Positions 1-6,048 of a stretch of 14,545 bases of DNA are shown here, one piece after another; the first letter of the stretch is position 1, and every line of letters starts with the position of its first letter. Source of the DNA: Ruthenibacterium avium (GTDB lineage: Bacteria > Bacillota > Clostridia > Oscillospirales > Ruminococcaceae); assembly GCA_019118905.1 (NCBI GenBank), contig DWYA01000064.1, positions 1 through 14,545 of the forward strand, read 5' to 3'. The position numbers and the translations under genes were made by a program. The notes under the pieces were generated by a model that had not been told where the DNA came from, did no database searches, and saw only the letters and a list, made by a program, of their open reading frames with translations.

Positions 1-164
1 TACTGTTGCGCAATTTTTGTTTGCTTGATTTCTTCTGCTTCCAAAATAGCTGCAACCATAATTTGTTTTAATTCCTCTGAAGATATAGAGGTCGATTTTG
101 AAGCAATAGGAGCTTGTTCCTTTTTTACTTCCACTTGTTTTTTATTCTTTTTCCTTCTAGACAT
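1..164 (-). CDS. Hypothetical protein, lysine-rich N-terminus (partial, C-terminus off the left edge)
   Basis: An open frame reads leftwards from an ATG at 164 and is still open at base 1, giving 54 visible residues. The N-terminus is very basic (MSRRKKNKKQVEVKKEQ), followed by a Ser/Thr-rich stretch and an apparently helical, Glu/Lys/Gln-rich segment (SSEELKQIMVAAILEAEEIK). There is no signal peptide or membrane segment. A weak purine run (AGAGAG) lies about 12 bases before the ATG. The gene starts about 57 bases beyond the ssrA terminator and is clearly more AT-rich than the genes to its right. I do not recognise the family. It could be a small host gene or the edge of an element inserted next to ssrA. 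Confidence 0.6.
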   Translation of the reverse strand, partial: MSRRKKNKKQVEVKKEQAPIASKSTSISSEELKQIMVAAILEAEEIKQTKIAQQ

Positions 165-220
165 TGGTAGAACCACTCTCTTTTACTACAACTCTAAATT
201 TGGGCAAAAAAGTTATAGAC

Positions 221-260
221 ATAAAATCACCCCAGACAAACCAATGGGTTCATCTGGGGT
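221..260 (-). terminator. Rho-independent terminator of ssrA
   Basis: On the minus strand, six bases after the tmRNA 3' CCA, an 8-bp stem ACCCCAGA/TCTGGGGT (229-260) encloses a second short stem AACC/GGTT. It is followed by GATTTTAT. The position directly after tmRNA fits a factor-independent terminator, although the U-tract is short and interrupted. Confidence 0.8.
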
Positions 261-265
261 TCATC

Positions 266-616
266 TGGTGGAGATGACGGGAGTCGAACCCGTGTCCGAA
301 AAGAGGTCCACGCTAGTATCTCCGGGTGCAGTTTATCTACAACATTCCCTTTGCATCAAGCGGATAAACACGCCGGTGCATTGGTAGCTTCATTCAGTCA
401 TGACAGCCTGCAAAGCTTAGGGCTGTTCACGTACGGCACCTCAATGATGCCCTGGCCCCACACGGTGCCGGAGTGGGCAGGACAGCCGCCTATAAATTAG
501 GCAGCGACAGCTAATTTATTGTTGTTAGCTATTTTTTTGGAGGAGTTTAAAGTGTGTCCCCCGAACACTACCCGCTGCTCTCGCTTTCCTCTCCCCGTCG
601 AAACCTTTACATCCCC
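266..616 (-). ncRNA. ssrA: tmRNA (transfer-messenger RNA)
   Basis: This is tmRNA, which with SmpB rescues ribosomes stalled on broken mRNAs and tags the nascent peptide for proteolysis. The 3' end is tRNA-like: a T-arm with stem ACGGG/CCCGT around TTCGACT, then CATCTCC, a discriminator A and an encoded CCA (266-268). The 5' end GGGGATG (616-610) pairs with CATCTCC to give a 7-bp acceptor stem with one G-U pair, and the usual GGTTTCGAC block follows it. The tag frame begins at a GCT resume codon (529) and reads ANNNKLAVAA before TAA (497-499), with the A/V-A-A ending typical of ssrA tags. A is present four bases before the resume codon. The total length of 351 nt is normal. smpB lies immediately upstream on the same strand. 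No clean promoter is visible just ahead of 616, so transcription may come from the smpB promoter with later 5' processing. Confidence 0.97.
497..529 (-). other. tmRNA tag-peptide reading frame (ANNNKLAVAA)
   Basis: Inside ssrA, ten sense codons from GCT at 529 to GCC, then TAA, encode ANNNKLAVAA. The Asn-rich start and AVAA end match the style of clostridial tags recognised by ClpXP. A hairpin (GCC...GGC) overlaps the tag stop codon, as in other tmRNAs. The resume codon is chosen by position and by the -4 A. It is an inference, but the reading frame has no good alternative. Confidence 0.85.
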
Positions 617-625
617 ATATTGACA

Positions 626-649
626 GTCTGCCGGGGAGAGACAGACTGT
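626..649. repeat. Short inverted repeat between smpB and ssrA
   Basis: An inverted repeat with 8-bp arms ACAGTCTG/CAGACTGT and an 11-base spacer sits between the smpB stop and the 5' end of tmRNA. No T-run follows on either strand, so it does not look like a standard terminator. In a smpB-ssrA co-transcript it would form a hairpin just before the tmRNA 5' end and could mark a processing region. That role is inferred. Confidence 0.45.
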
Positions 650-693
650 ATGAGCAAATTTGTGTGCCGAAGCTCCGGCTTTTAAAAAGACGC

Positions 694-1161
694 TCAGCGC
701 CGCTGCTCTTTCAGCGCACGATCCATCACGCGCTTTGCGTCGCGCTCGGCAATATCGGCGCGCTTATCATACAGCTTTTTACCTTTGCACAGGCCAAGCT
801 CCAGCTTAACACGCCCTTGCTTCAAATAAAGCTGAAGCGGAATTAACGTGTAGCCTTTCAGCTTTTTCTCCTGCGCTAAGTGGCGGATTTCGCGCTTATG
901 CACCAAAAGCTTGCGTTTGCGCACGGGGTCGCGGTTGAAAATATTGCCCTTTTCGTAGGGGCTGATGTGCATTCCCAGCACAAACAGCTCACCGTTTTCG
1001 ACCTCGACCCAAGCATCCTTCAAGTTCACTTCACCGGTGCGGACGCTTTTCACCTCGGTACCCACCAAGGCAATTCCCGCTTCCAGCGATTCGATGACAA
1101 AATAGTCATGACGCGCCTTGCGGTTCACCGCCACTTGCTTAATTGCATCGTTTTTGGCCAT
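694..1161 (-). CDS. smpB: SsrA-binding protein SmpB
   Basis: SmpB binds the tRNA-like domain of tmRNA and carries it into the vacant A-site of stalled ribosomes. The protein has 155 residues, close to the usual length of about 150-160. It carries the family signatures GTEVKSVRTG, the RKRKLLVHKREI basic block in the middle and the C-terminal tail GKKLYDKRADIAERDAKR that enters the mRNA channel. An in-frame ATG lies at 1179, but I chose the ATG at 1161 because the Shine-Dalgarno run GAAAGGGG lies 8-10 bases before it and overlaps the upstream ATG. The gene sits directly upstream of ssrA on the same strand, so protein and RNA partner are encoded side by side. It has its own promoter at 1191-1219. 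Confidence 0.97.
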   Translation of the reverse strand: MAKNDAIKQVAVNRKARHDYFVIESLEAGIALVGTEVKSVRTGEVNLKDAWVEVENGELFVLGMHISPYEKGNIFNRDPVRKRKLLVHKREIRHLAQEKKLKGYTLIPLQLYLKQGRVKLELGLCKGKKLYDKRADIAERDAKRVMDRALKEQRR

Positions 1162-1190
1162 TTTGCCACCCCTTTCCAAAAGGTTCTATA

Positions 1191-1219
1191 AGAATACGCT
1201 TTTTCCACGCAAAAGTCAA
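1191..1219 (-). promoter_or_regulatory. Sigma-A-type promoter for smpB (and possibly ssrA)
   Basis: The minus strand shows TTGACT (1219-1214), a 17-base spacer and TATTCT (1196-1191). It lies between the recR stop and the smpB start, about 30 bases from the smpB ATG. Each box differs from consensus at only one or two positions. It would let smpB be expressed apart from the dnaX-ybaB-recR transcript. Confidence 0.7.
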
Positions 1220-1236
1220 GCGCTTTTTGTCGAGCC

Positions 1237-1836
1237 TTACAACTCGCCGCGATTCGCCAAAGAGCGTCCCAGCGTCACCTCATCGGCATACTCCAAGTTG
1301 CCGCCCACGGGCAAGCCGTAAGCAAGGCGCGTAACCTTGATGCCAAACGGCTTCACCAGCCGCGCCAGATACATGGCGGTCGCCTCCCCCTCTACAGTGG
1401 GATTGGTCGCCATAATCAGCTCTTTCACTTCGCTTTCCGTCAGCCGTGCCAAAAGCTCTTTTACCGTCAAATGCTCTGCGCCGATACCGTCCATCGGAGA
1501 AATCAGCCCATGCAGCACATGATAGAGTCCGCGATATTCGCGTGTGCGTTCAAACGCCGTGACATCGCGCGGCGTTTCCACCACACAAATGGTGCTTTTG
1601 TCGCGGTTTTCGTCAGCACAAATGGAACACACTTCGTTCTCGGTGAAATTTTGGCAGACGCGGCAGCGATGAATTTTTGTATGTGCCTGCTCGATGGCTT
1701 GCGCAAACTCCAACGCTTGCGCACGGTCCATCGCCAGCACCTGATACGCAAGGCGCGTTGCACCTTTTCGCCCAATGCCGGGCAATTTTGCAAATTGTTC
1801 AATCAGCCGCTCCAGCGGCGCTGCTTGATACGCCAT
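1237..1836 (-). CDS. recR: Recombination mediator protein RecR
   Basis: RecR acts with RecF and RecO to load RecA on gapped or damaged DNA. The 199-residue length matches the family. Domains in order are a helix-hairpin-helix (LPGIGRKGATRLA, about 18-30), a zinc finger with Cys58, Cys61, Cys70 and Cys73, and a Toprim domain starting at ICVVETPRDV (about 83). The conserved ATNPTVEGEATAMYL segment and the C-terminal TRLAYGLPVGGNLEYAD motif follow. The start lies 22 bases after the ybaB stop, so ybaB and recR are probably co-transcribed from upstream. The neighbour order dnaX-ybaB-recR is widely conserved in bacteria and supports all three calls. No terminator is visible after recR before the smpB promoter. 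Confidence 0.98.
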   Translation of the reverse strand: MAYQAAPLERLIEQFAKLPGIGRKGATRLAYQVLAMDRAQALEFAQAIEQAHTKIHRCRVCQNFTENEVCSICADENRDKSTICVVETPRDVTAFERTREYRGLYHVLHGLISPMDGIGAEHLTVKELLARLTESEVKELIMATNPTVEGEATAMYLARLVKPFGIKVTRLAYGLPVGGNLEYADEVTLGRSLANRGEL

Positions 1837-1858
1837 TCCTGCGCCTCATTTCGGTACA

Positions 1859-2197
1859 TTAAAGTCCCGGGATATTCAAACCACCAGTGATGGCGTTCAT
1901 CTCATTTTCGGAAGCCTCGTCCACCACACGCACGGCCTCGTTCACTGCGGCGGCAACCAAGTCCTCCAGCATTTCGATGTCATCCGGCTGAACCACGTCG
2001 GGATTGATTTTGATGCTGACCACTTCGTGCTTGCCGTTCATGGTGAGCTGCACCATACCGCCGCCGGAAGTGACGTCATAATTTGTTGCCTCCAGCTCGG
2101 CCTGCTTCTCTTTCATAATTTCCTGCACTTTTTGTGCCTGCTGCATCAGCTGGTTGATATTTTGCTTTCCAAATCCTGCGGGAAGTCTTGCTTTCAT
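1859..2197 (-). CDS. ybaB: YbaB/EbfC family nucleoid-associated protein
   Basis: This small DNA-binding protein (112 residues) has the usual family length and layout. A long N-terminal helix rich in Gln/Lys/Glu (about 13-38, NINQLMQQAQKVQEIMKEKQ) is followed by the beta-strand core TSGGGMVQLTMNGKHEVVSIKI and a C-terminal helical region ending in a Gly/Asn-rich tail with ITGGLNIPGL. Family members form tweezer-like dimers and bind DNA with low specificity. The gene starts 5 bases after the dnaX stop codon, which indicates tight coupling to dnaX. It is followed closely by recR. The link to recombination rests on gene order, and its precise role is not settled for the family. Confidence 0.96.
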   Translation of the reverse strand: MKARLPAGFGKQNINQLMQQAQKVQEIMKEKQAELEATNYDVTSGGGMVQLTMNGKHEVVSIKINPDVVQPDDIEMLEDLVAAAVNEAVRVVDEASENEMNAITGGLNIPGL

Positions 2198-2202
2198 ATG
2201 AT

Positions 2203-3831
2203 TTACTCTCCTTTTGTTTCATTGATATAAACAACGTCAACACCTGCATTGCTCAGCTGTTCGAGCGTGGCGTCAGCCGTTGTTGATTCGCTCATGGTTG
2301 GCTGTTTTGCTTTTTTCTTATACGGGCCGATGGGATAACGCACGCCCGTCACCTGCTCCAGCACGCTTTTCACCATTTCTGTGGAAAACTCGTTCTTTCG
2401 CATATACTCCAAAAACAGCTCGCTGCCGTCAATCAGCACGCGCTTGCCGTCATAATAAGCATGGCTGTCCTTGAGTGCGGCGGAAAGGAGCTTGTCCTTT
2501 CCCTTCATCACTTCCAGCACCTTGACCCACGGCTCAAACGGTGTTTCCTGCCCTTGGTTCACAGCGGCGGAATGTTCCGGCGAGGTCTGCGGCGCAGCAA
2601 CAGGCGCTTTTTGTACAGCCGGTGCGACAGCAGCAGGCGAAGCAGCAAAGGCTTGGGCGCTGCGCGGTGCAGCAGCCGGGGCTGTGGCAAATGCCGCCGG
2701 TGCGCTGTGAACGGTGGAAGCGGCCGGGCTGGGCGCAGCTTGCACGGCGGGTGTCGGGTAACACAGCTCGTATACTGCCAGCTCCAGCTCAATGCGTGCA
2801 TCGACGCCCTTTCCCATCTTATCTAGTGCAGCGCACAGCGTTTTAATGCACTGAACGGCTTGTGCGGCAGAAATATTCTGCGCGTGGCGTTCATACTGCT
2901 CTTGCTCCTCACGGCTAATGCCGCTGAGCAAATTCTGGGCGCCGGGTACCGCCGCCAGCATCAAGTTGCGATAATGCACAATCAGCTCATCACACAGACG
3001 CTTCATATCAACGGAAGCCTGCCGCAGCGAAGCAATCTGCGTTAAAACCGCCGCGGCATCCTGCCGCGCCAGCGCGTCCGACAGCTCAAACAAATAGCTT
3101 CTGTCCGTCACACCGGCCATTTTACGCACAAGCGCTTCGTCCACTTGTTCGCTGACGCCCGCGCAGGTATCCAAAATGGAAAGCGCATCACGCATGGCGC
3201 CGTCCGCCAAGCGGGCAATTAACCCGGCGGCGGGCTCGTCCAGCTGAATGTTCTCATGGCCGGCCACTTCCAACAGCCGCGCTTGAATGTCCTCGACGGC
3301 AATGCGCTTAAAGTCATACCGCTGACAGCGCGAAAGGATGGTCGCCGGAACCTTGTGGATTTCCGTAGTTGCCAAAATGAAAATGACGTGGGGCGGCGGT
3401 TCTTCCATCGTTTTCAGCAAGGCGTTAAACGCCGCTGTGGAAAGCATGTGCACCTCGTCGATGATATATACCTTATATTTCCCCTCGCTGGGCGTATAAA
3501 CCGTTTCTTCACGCAAATCGCGGATATTATCCACGCCGTTGTTGGATGCGGCGTCAATCTCCACCACGTCCAGCACGCTGCCGTCGTCAATGCCTCGGCA
3601 CACGGCGCACTCGTTGCAAGGGTCGGCATCTGTTCGGTTGGGGCAGTTGACCGCCTTGGCGAAAATTTTCGCGCAGGTTGTTTTGCCCGTGCCGCGCGTG
3701 CCGGTAAACAGATAGGCATGGGCTACCTTATCGTGCAAAAGCTGATTTTTCAGCGCCGTCGTAATCGCCTGCTGGCCGACGACATCCCGAAATGCGGCGG
3801 GACGCCATTTTCGATAAAGCGCGCGGTACAT
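2203..3831 (-). CDS. dnaX: DNA polymerase III subunit gamma/tau (clamp loader ATPase)
   Basis: DnaX is the motor of the clamp loader that puts the beta sliding clamp onto primed DNA. The N-terminal AAA+ domain contains Walker A GTRGTGKT (44-51), a zinc module (Cys63, Cys72, Cys75, Cys78), Walker B IIDEVHM (about 123-129) and the arginine-finger motif SRC (167-169). The lid and collar domains follow. An Ala/Pro-rich linker (about 360-430) leads to a short C-terminal domain, for 542 residues in all. A good ribosome site (AGGTGAGG) precedes the ATG. The leader between the SRP RNA terminator and this start is only about 20 bases, so dnaX mRNA must come from readthrough of that terminator or from a start inside the RNA gene. 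I see no canonical A-AAA-AAG slippage site, so a separate gamma form is not supported. Confidence 0.98.
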   Translation of the reverse strand: MYRALYRKWRPAAFRDVVGQQAITTALKNQLLHDKVAHAYLFTGTRGTGKTTCAKIFAKAVNCPNRTDADPCNECAVCRGIDDGSVLDVVEIDAASNNGVDNIRDLREETVYTPSEGKYKVYIIDEVHMLSTAAFNALLKTMEEPPPHVIFILATTEIHKVPATILSRCQRYDFKRIAVEDIQARLLEVAGHENIQLDEPAAGLIARLADGAMRDALSILDTCAGVSEQVDEALVRKMAGVTDRSYLFELSDALARQDAAAVLTQIASLRQASVDMKRLCDELIVHYRNLMLAAVPGAQNLLSGISREEQEQYERHAQNISAAQAVQCIKTLCAALDKMGKGVDARIELELAVYELCYPTPAVQAAPSPAASTVHSAPAAFATAPAAAPRSAQAFAASPAAVAPAVQKAPVAAPQTSPEHSAAVNQGQETPFEPWVKVLEVMKGKDKLLSAALKDSHAYYDGKRVLIDGSELFLEYMRKNEFSTEMVKSVLEQVTGVRYPIGPYKKKAKQPTMSESTTADATLEQLSNAGVDVVYINETKGE

Positions 3832-3850
3832 CGCCCCTCACCTTCCTGAC

Positions 3851-3899
3851 AAAAAATAAACCGAACACGGCGCGGCAATTTCGCCGTTATGCGGTTCGG
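3851..3899 (-). terminator. Terminator after SRP RNA, upstream of dnaX
   Basis: The minus strand reads CCGAAC, then ACGGCG, a small loop, CGCCGT and GTTCGG, followed directly by TTTATTTTTT. The two stacked 6-bp stems and U-tract make a good intrinsic terminator. Its first arm (CCGAAC) is also part of the closing helix of the SRP RNA, so the two structures compete for the same bases. The dnaX ribosome site begins about 10 bases downstream. Confidence 0.85.
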
Positions 3900-4046
3900 C
3901 ATACAGAGGACAGGAAAACTGTGGCGCATGGAAACCGTCGCTTAGTGCTGCTTGGTTCCCCATCTGACACGGTTCACGGGGCTCCATCGCACAGGGCCCG
4001 CCCTCTGCATGCCGAACAGCACACTTTCCGCCCTGTCCGGTGAACA
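3894..4046 (-). ncRNA. ffs: Signal recognition particle RNA (4.5S-type)
   Basis: This is the RNA of the signal recognition particle, which binds Ffh and guides membrane and secreted proteins to FtsY and the translocon. The conserved Ffh-binding domain is at 3945-3968: GTCAG on one side, AGCAGCAC on the other, and a GGAA tetraloop closed by TGG/CCA. The outer helix is strong: 16 bp between GTTCGGCATGCAGAGG (4017-4002) and CCTCTGTATGCCGAAC (3909-3894), with one G-U pair. Between them ATGGA/TCCAT and CTGTG/CACAG continue the rod. The helix-bounded core is about 124 nt, a small-type SRP RNA. Promoter placement suggests about 30 more bases at the 5' end, so both ends are estimates. The position directly upstream of dnaX matches the arrangement in other Firmicutes. 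Confidence 0.93.
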
Positions 4047-4052
4047 GATTCC

Positions 4053-4081
4053 ATTATAATATAAAACGGCGCAGATTGCAA
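4053..4081 (-). promoter_or_regulatory. Sigma-A-type promoter of SRP RNA (and dnaX block)
   Basis: TTGCAA (4081-4076), a 17-base spacer and a perfect TATAAT (4058-4053) are on the minus strand, with a start expected near 4046. The -35 box lies inside the 3' arm of the terminator of the upstream ATPase gene. This is the only strong promoter seen ahead of dnaX-ybaB-recR. Confidence 0.85.
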
Positions 4082-4105
4082 GCAAAAGTTTGCAGTCTGC
4101 GCCGT
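4059..4105 (-). terminator. Intrinsic terminator of the PRK06851-type ATPase gene
   Basis: On the minus strand, starting about 20 bases after the stop codon, ACGGCGCAGA (4105-4096) pairs perfectly with TCTGCGCCGT (4075-4066). The stem is extended by TGCAA/TTGCA after one mismatch and is followed by TTTTATATT. It is a long GC-rich stem with a short U-tract. The tract runs into the -10 region of the SRP RNA promoter. Confidence 0.85.
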
Positions 4106-4125
4106 ATGCTTCAAAAGGTACGGTG

Positions 4126-5223
4126 TTACCCCCGTTTTTTTTGCACAGCATAACTGCGCAGGTATTCCAGCACCTGCCGCGTGCGCTCATCCAGCGCCTC
4201 CACCTTCATGGCATGAGTGTAAATGCGCTCTTGCTCGGCATGGTGTGCAGCGCTTTCCCGCAGCATTTCAGACGCTTGCGAAAGCAAATCGCGGCAGCTT
4301 TTTCGGTTAAACCGCAGCCGATTGCGGCGGGCGCGAATGCCGTCCATATTGGTGAAGCGCTTGGCGTGAATGGTGCGCGATACCCGCGAAGGCGCGGGAT
4401 AAACGCCGCCGACTGTCACAAAAGCCAGCCTCAATGACGGCACGATTAAGTGCCGGATTTGCTGCTGGGGCGAAAAACAGTCGCGGCACGCCACCACATC
4501 AAGCCCCTGCGACGTCGCCATGCGGCACAGCGCCTCCATCAGCACCGGTGCAGCTGCGCCCCACTCGTCTTCCAGCGCTACAACGTTATCCGCGAGAGCG
4601 TAAACCGTTTGCTCCAAGCAGACAACCCCTTGCGGCGTCATGGCATCCAAAAGACGCACTTCACATTCGCCCGTGCCGCCCGGCGCTGTCAAATAACGCT
4701 TTGCCAAAGAAGCGGCACAGCGGAGGATTTTCGGCTTGTCAGTGCAGCTGCGCGCCGTGCGGGCTGTATCGTCCAGCAAGCAGCCTGCCGCCGTTAAGTA
4801 CCGCACTGCGCGCATCCGGTACTTTTCCGCTTCCTGTTCGTGAAACCAAAGCGCCTCGCGCTGTTCACACAGCTCGTTTTCACAAACAGTGTCATAAAGC
4901 GTGACCATATGCTCAAACGCACCGGGCAAAATCGGTTCGATGACATGGGGCGCGGTTGCGTCAAACGCCGCCAGCTTTACCGCCGGACAAAGGATACCGT
5001 CCAGCGAGTCCGGCGCAGAAGCACAGCGAATGCGCTCCACCTCTAGCCCCATATCCTCCAGCATGTTTGCCGCTTTTTTGAGCAATGTGGATTTTCCGCT
5101 TCCCGCACTGCCTTTCAACAGCATCACCATGCCCTCCTCGGGCGCAAAAAAAGCCTGTTCAAACAGCGCACAAAAACCGGATGGCGCTGGTGTTGCCAAA
5201 AAATATTCCGCCTTTTTCACCAT
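4126..5223 (-). CDS. PRK06851-type P-loop ATPase with a degenerate second ATPase domain
   Basis: The 365-residue protein resembles an uncharacterised Firmicutes family (PRK06851) built from two tandem P-loop domains. This match is recalled, not searched. Domain 1 has an intact Walker A GSAGSGKST (about 38-46) and the family segments SAPDSLDGI and DATAPHVIEP. The second half begins near residue 190 with LLDAMTPQGV, the counterpart of the usual TPKG entry motif. Where a second GxxGxGKST loop is expected there is only EDEWGAAAPVL (about 218-228), without the Lys and Ser/Thr that hold phosphate. The domain 2 fold appears to be kept (IVPSLRLAFVTV, long C-terminal helices), so this is probably loss of nucleotide binding, not truncation. 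The ATG at 5223 is chosen over an upstream GTG (5232) because AAGGGG lies 8 bases before it. The cellular role is unknown. Confidence 0.8.
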   Translation of the reverse strand: MVKKAEYFLATPAPSGFCALFEQAFFAPEEGMVMLLKGSAGSGKSTLLKKAANMLEDMGLEVERIRCASAPDSLDGILCPAVKLAAFDATAPHVIEPILPGAFEHMVTLYDTVCENELCEQREALWFHEQEAEKYRMRAVRYLTAAGCLLDDTARTARSCTDKPKILRCAASLAKRYLTAPGGTGECEVRLLDAMTPQGVVCLEQTVYALADNVVALEDEWGAAAPVLMEALCRMATSQGLDVVACRDCFSPQQQIRHLIVPSLRLAFVTVGGVYPAPSRVSRTIHAKRFTNMDGIRARRNRLRFNRKSCRDLLSQASEMLRESAAHHAEQERIYTHAMKVEALDERTRQVLEYLRSYAVQKKRG

Positions 5224-5315
5224 ACAAAACACCCCTTTTGCTTCATCCTATGTCAAAAGAGGAATTTTGCTACCGGCGGCCTTGCAAAAAAAGAATTTTT
5301 CTTTACAAAGAGATA

Positions 5316-5888
5316 TTACCGGTTATAGGTGCGTGTACACACTTCTTCAATTTTGGTGCGGATGGCAACATAATCTTCAAACGCAAGCGGTTTGTTGCGT
5401 GGATTGCGCAGCAGCGCCGCAGGGTGCAACGTGGCGGTAAACCATGTGCCGTTTTTCAGCTCCCACTGCCCATGCTCTTTCATCACGCTGAAATCAGGGC
5501 GAATCAGCCGCTGTGCCGCAATGCGCCCCAGACACACGATGATTTTGGGCCGGATAATGCGAAACTGCTCGCGCAGGTACGGAATGCAGGCATCCCATTC
5601 GGCGGGCAGCGGGTCGCGGTTTTCCGGCGGGCGGCACTTGACAATGTTGGTAATAAAGATATTTTTCTCGCGGCTGAGATGAATGGCGTACAGGTATTGA
5701 TCCAATAATTGTCCCGAACGCCCCACGAACGGCTTGCCCTGTTCGTCCTCATTTTGGCCGGGGCCTTCGCCAATGAACATCACCTCGGCATCGGGCACCC
5801 CCTCGCCAAACACCACGTTCTTTCTTGTTTCACACAGCCCGCACTTTTGGCAGGCAAGACAGCTTTCTTTCAGCGCTTCAAACTCCAT
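5316..5888 (-). CDS. Type 4 uracil-DNA glycosylase (4Fe-4S)
   Basis: The enzyme removes uracil from DNA, starting base-excision repair of deaminated cytosine or misincorporated dUMP. At 190 residues it has family-4 length. Four cysteines suit the 4Fe-4S cluster: Cys13 and Cys16 near the N-terminus, Cys85 in KCRPP and Cys101, the spacing known from the Thermus enzyme. Catalytic motif A is GEGPGQNEDEQG (40-51), where family 4 commonly has GEAPG, and motif B is HPAALLR (155-161). Glu49 replaces the water-activating Asp of family 1, as is usual here. An additional Cys10 and Cys19 are unlikely to be cluster ligands. A GGAGG site lies 10 bases before the ATG, and the promoter is at 5920-5949. Only a weak A/T-rich hairpin separates it from the ATPase gene 92 bases downstream, so some co-transcription is possible. 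Confidence 0.95.
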   Translation of the reverse strand: MEFEALKESCLACQKCGLCETRKNVVFGEGVPDAEVMFIGEGPGQNEDEQGKPFVGRSGQLLDQYLYAIHLSREKNIFITNIVKCRPPENRDPLPAEWDACIPYLREQFRIIRPKIIVCLGRIAAQRLIRPDFSVMKEHGQWELKNGTWFTATLHPAALLRNPRNKPLAFEDYVAIRTKIEEVCTRTYNR

Positions 5889-5919
5889 AAACAGCGTTCC
5901 TCCGTGTTTCTTTTTTCAA

Positions 5920-5949
5920 ATTATAGCACAGACCTCTTGCAGTTTCCAA
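5920..5949 (-). promoter_or_regulatory. Promoter of the uracil-DNA glycosylase gene
   Basis: TTGGAA (5949-5944), an 18-base spacer and a perfect TATAAT (5925-5920) preceded by TGC, an extended -10, are on the minus strand. It overlaps the divergent pduL promoter by several bases, so the two may interfere with each other. Confidence 0.75.
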
Positions 5950-5965
5950 GAAGGATTGCTAAAAT
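5937..5965 (+). promoter_or_regulatory. Promoter of pduL
   Basis: TTGCAG (5937-5942), a 17-base spacer and TAAAAT (5960-5965) give a near-consensus sigma-A site. The predicted 5' leader of about 77 bases contains two small GC-rich inverted repeats and ends in a strong ribosome site AAGGAG (6035-6040), 8 bases before the ATG. Confidence 0.75.
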
Positions 5966-6048
5966 AGAAGTAAGGACGGCCGCTGTGCCGCCCCGCTACA
6001 AAAGAGCGCGCACAAGCTGCGCTGCCCATAGAAAAAGGAGTTTGGAAA

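Noticed and set aside
620..650. A plus-strand promoter starting at TTGACA (620-625)
   Set aside because: No -10-like hexamer occurs 16-19 bases downstream and no plus-strand gene follows.
2305..2330. A run of adenines in dnaX (AAG AAA AAA GCA) as a programmed frameshift site for a gamma form
   Set aside because: The codon phase does not give the A-AAA-AAG heptamer, and the site is near the C-terminus, after all domains, so a shift would gain little.
3942..4190. An 82-codon open frame over the SRP RNA gene on the minus strand
   Set aside because: It covers the conserved SRP RNA, its promoter and a terminator. The RNA explains the sequence and no ribosome site is present.
5232..5315. A promoter TTGACA and A/T-rich hairpin between the glycosylase and ATPase genes
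   Set aside because: No -10 box lies at a suitable distance from TTGACA, and the AAAGAA/TTCTTT stem is too weak to call a terminator.
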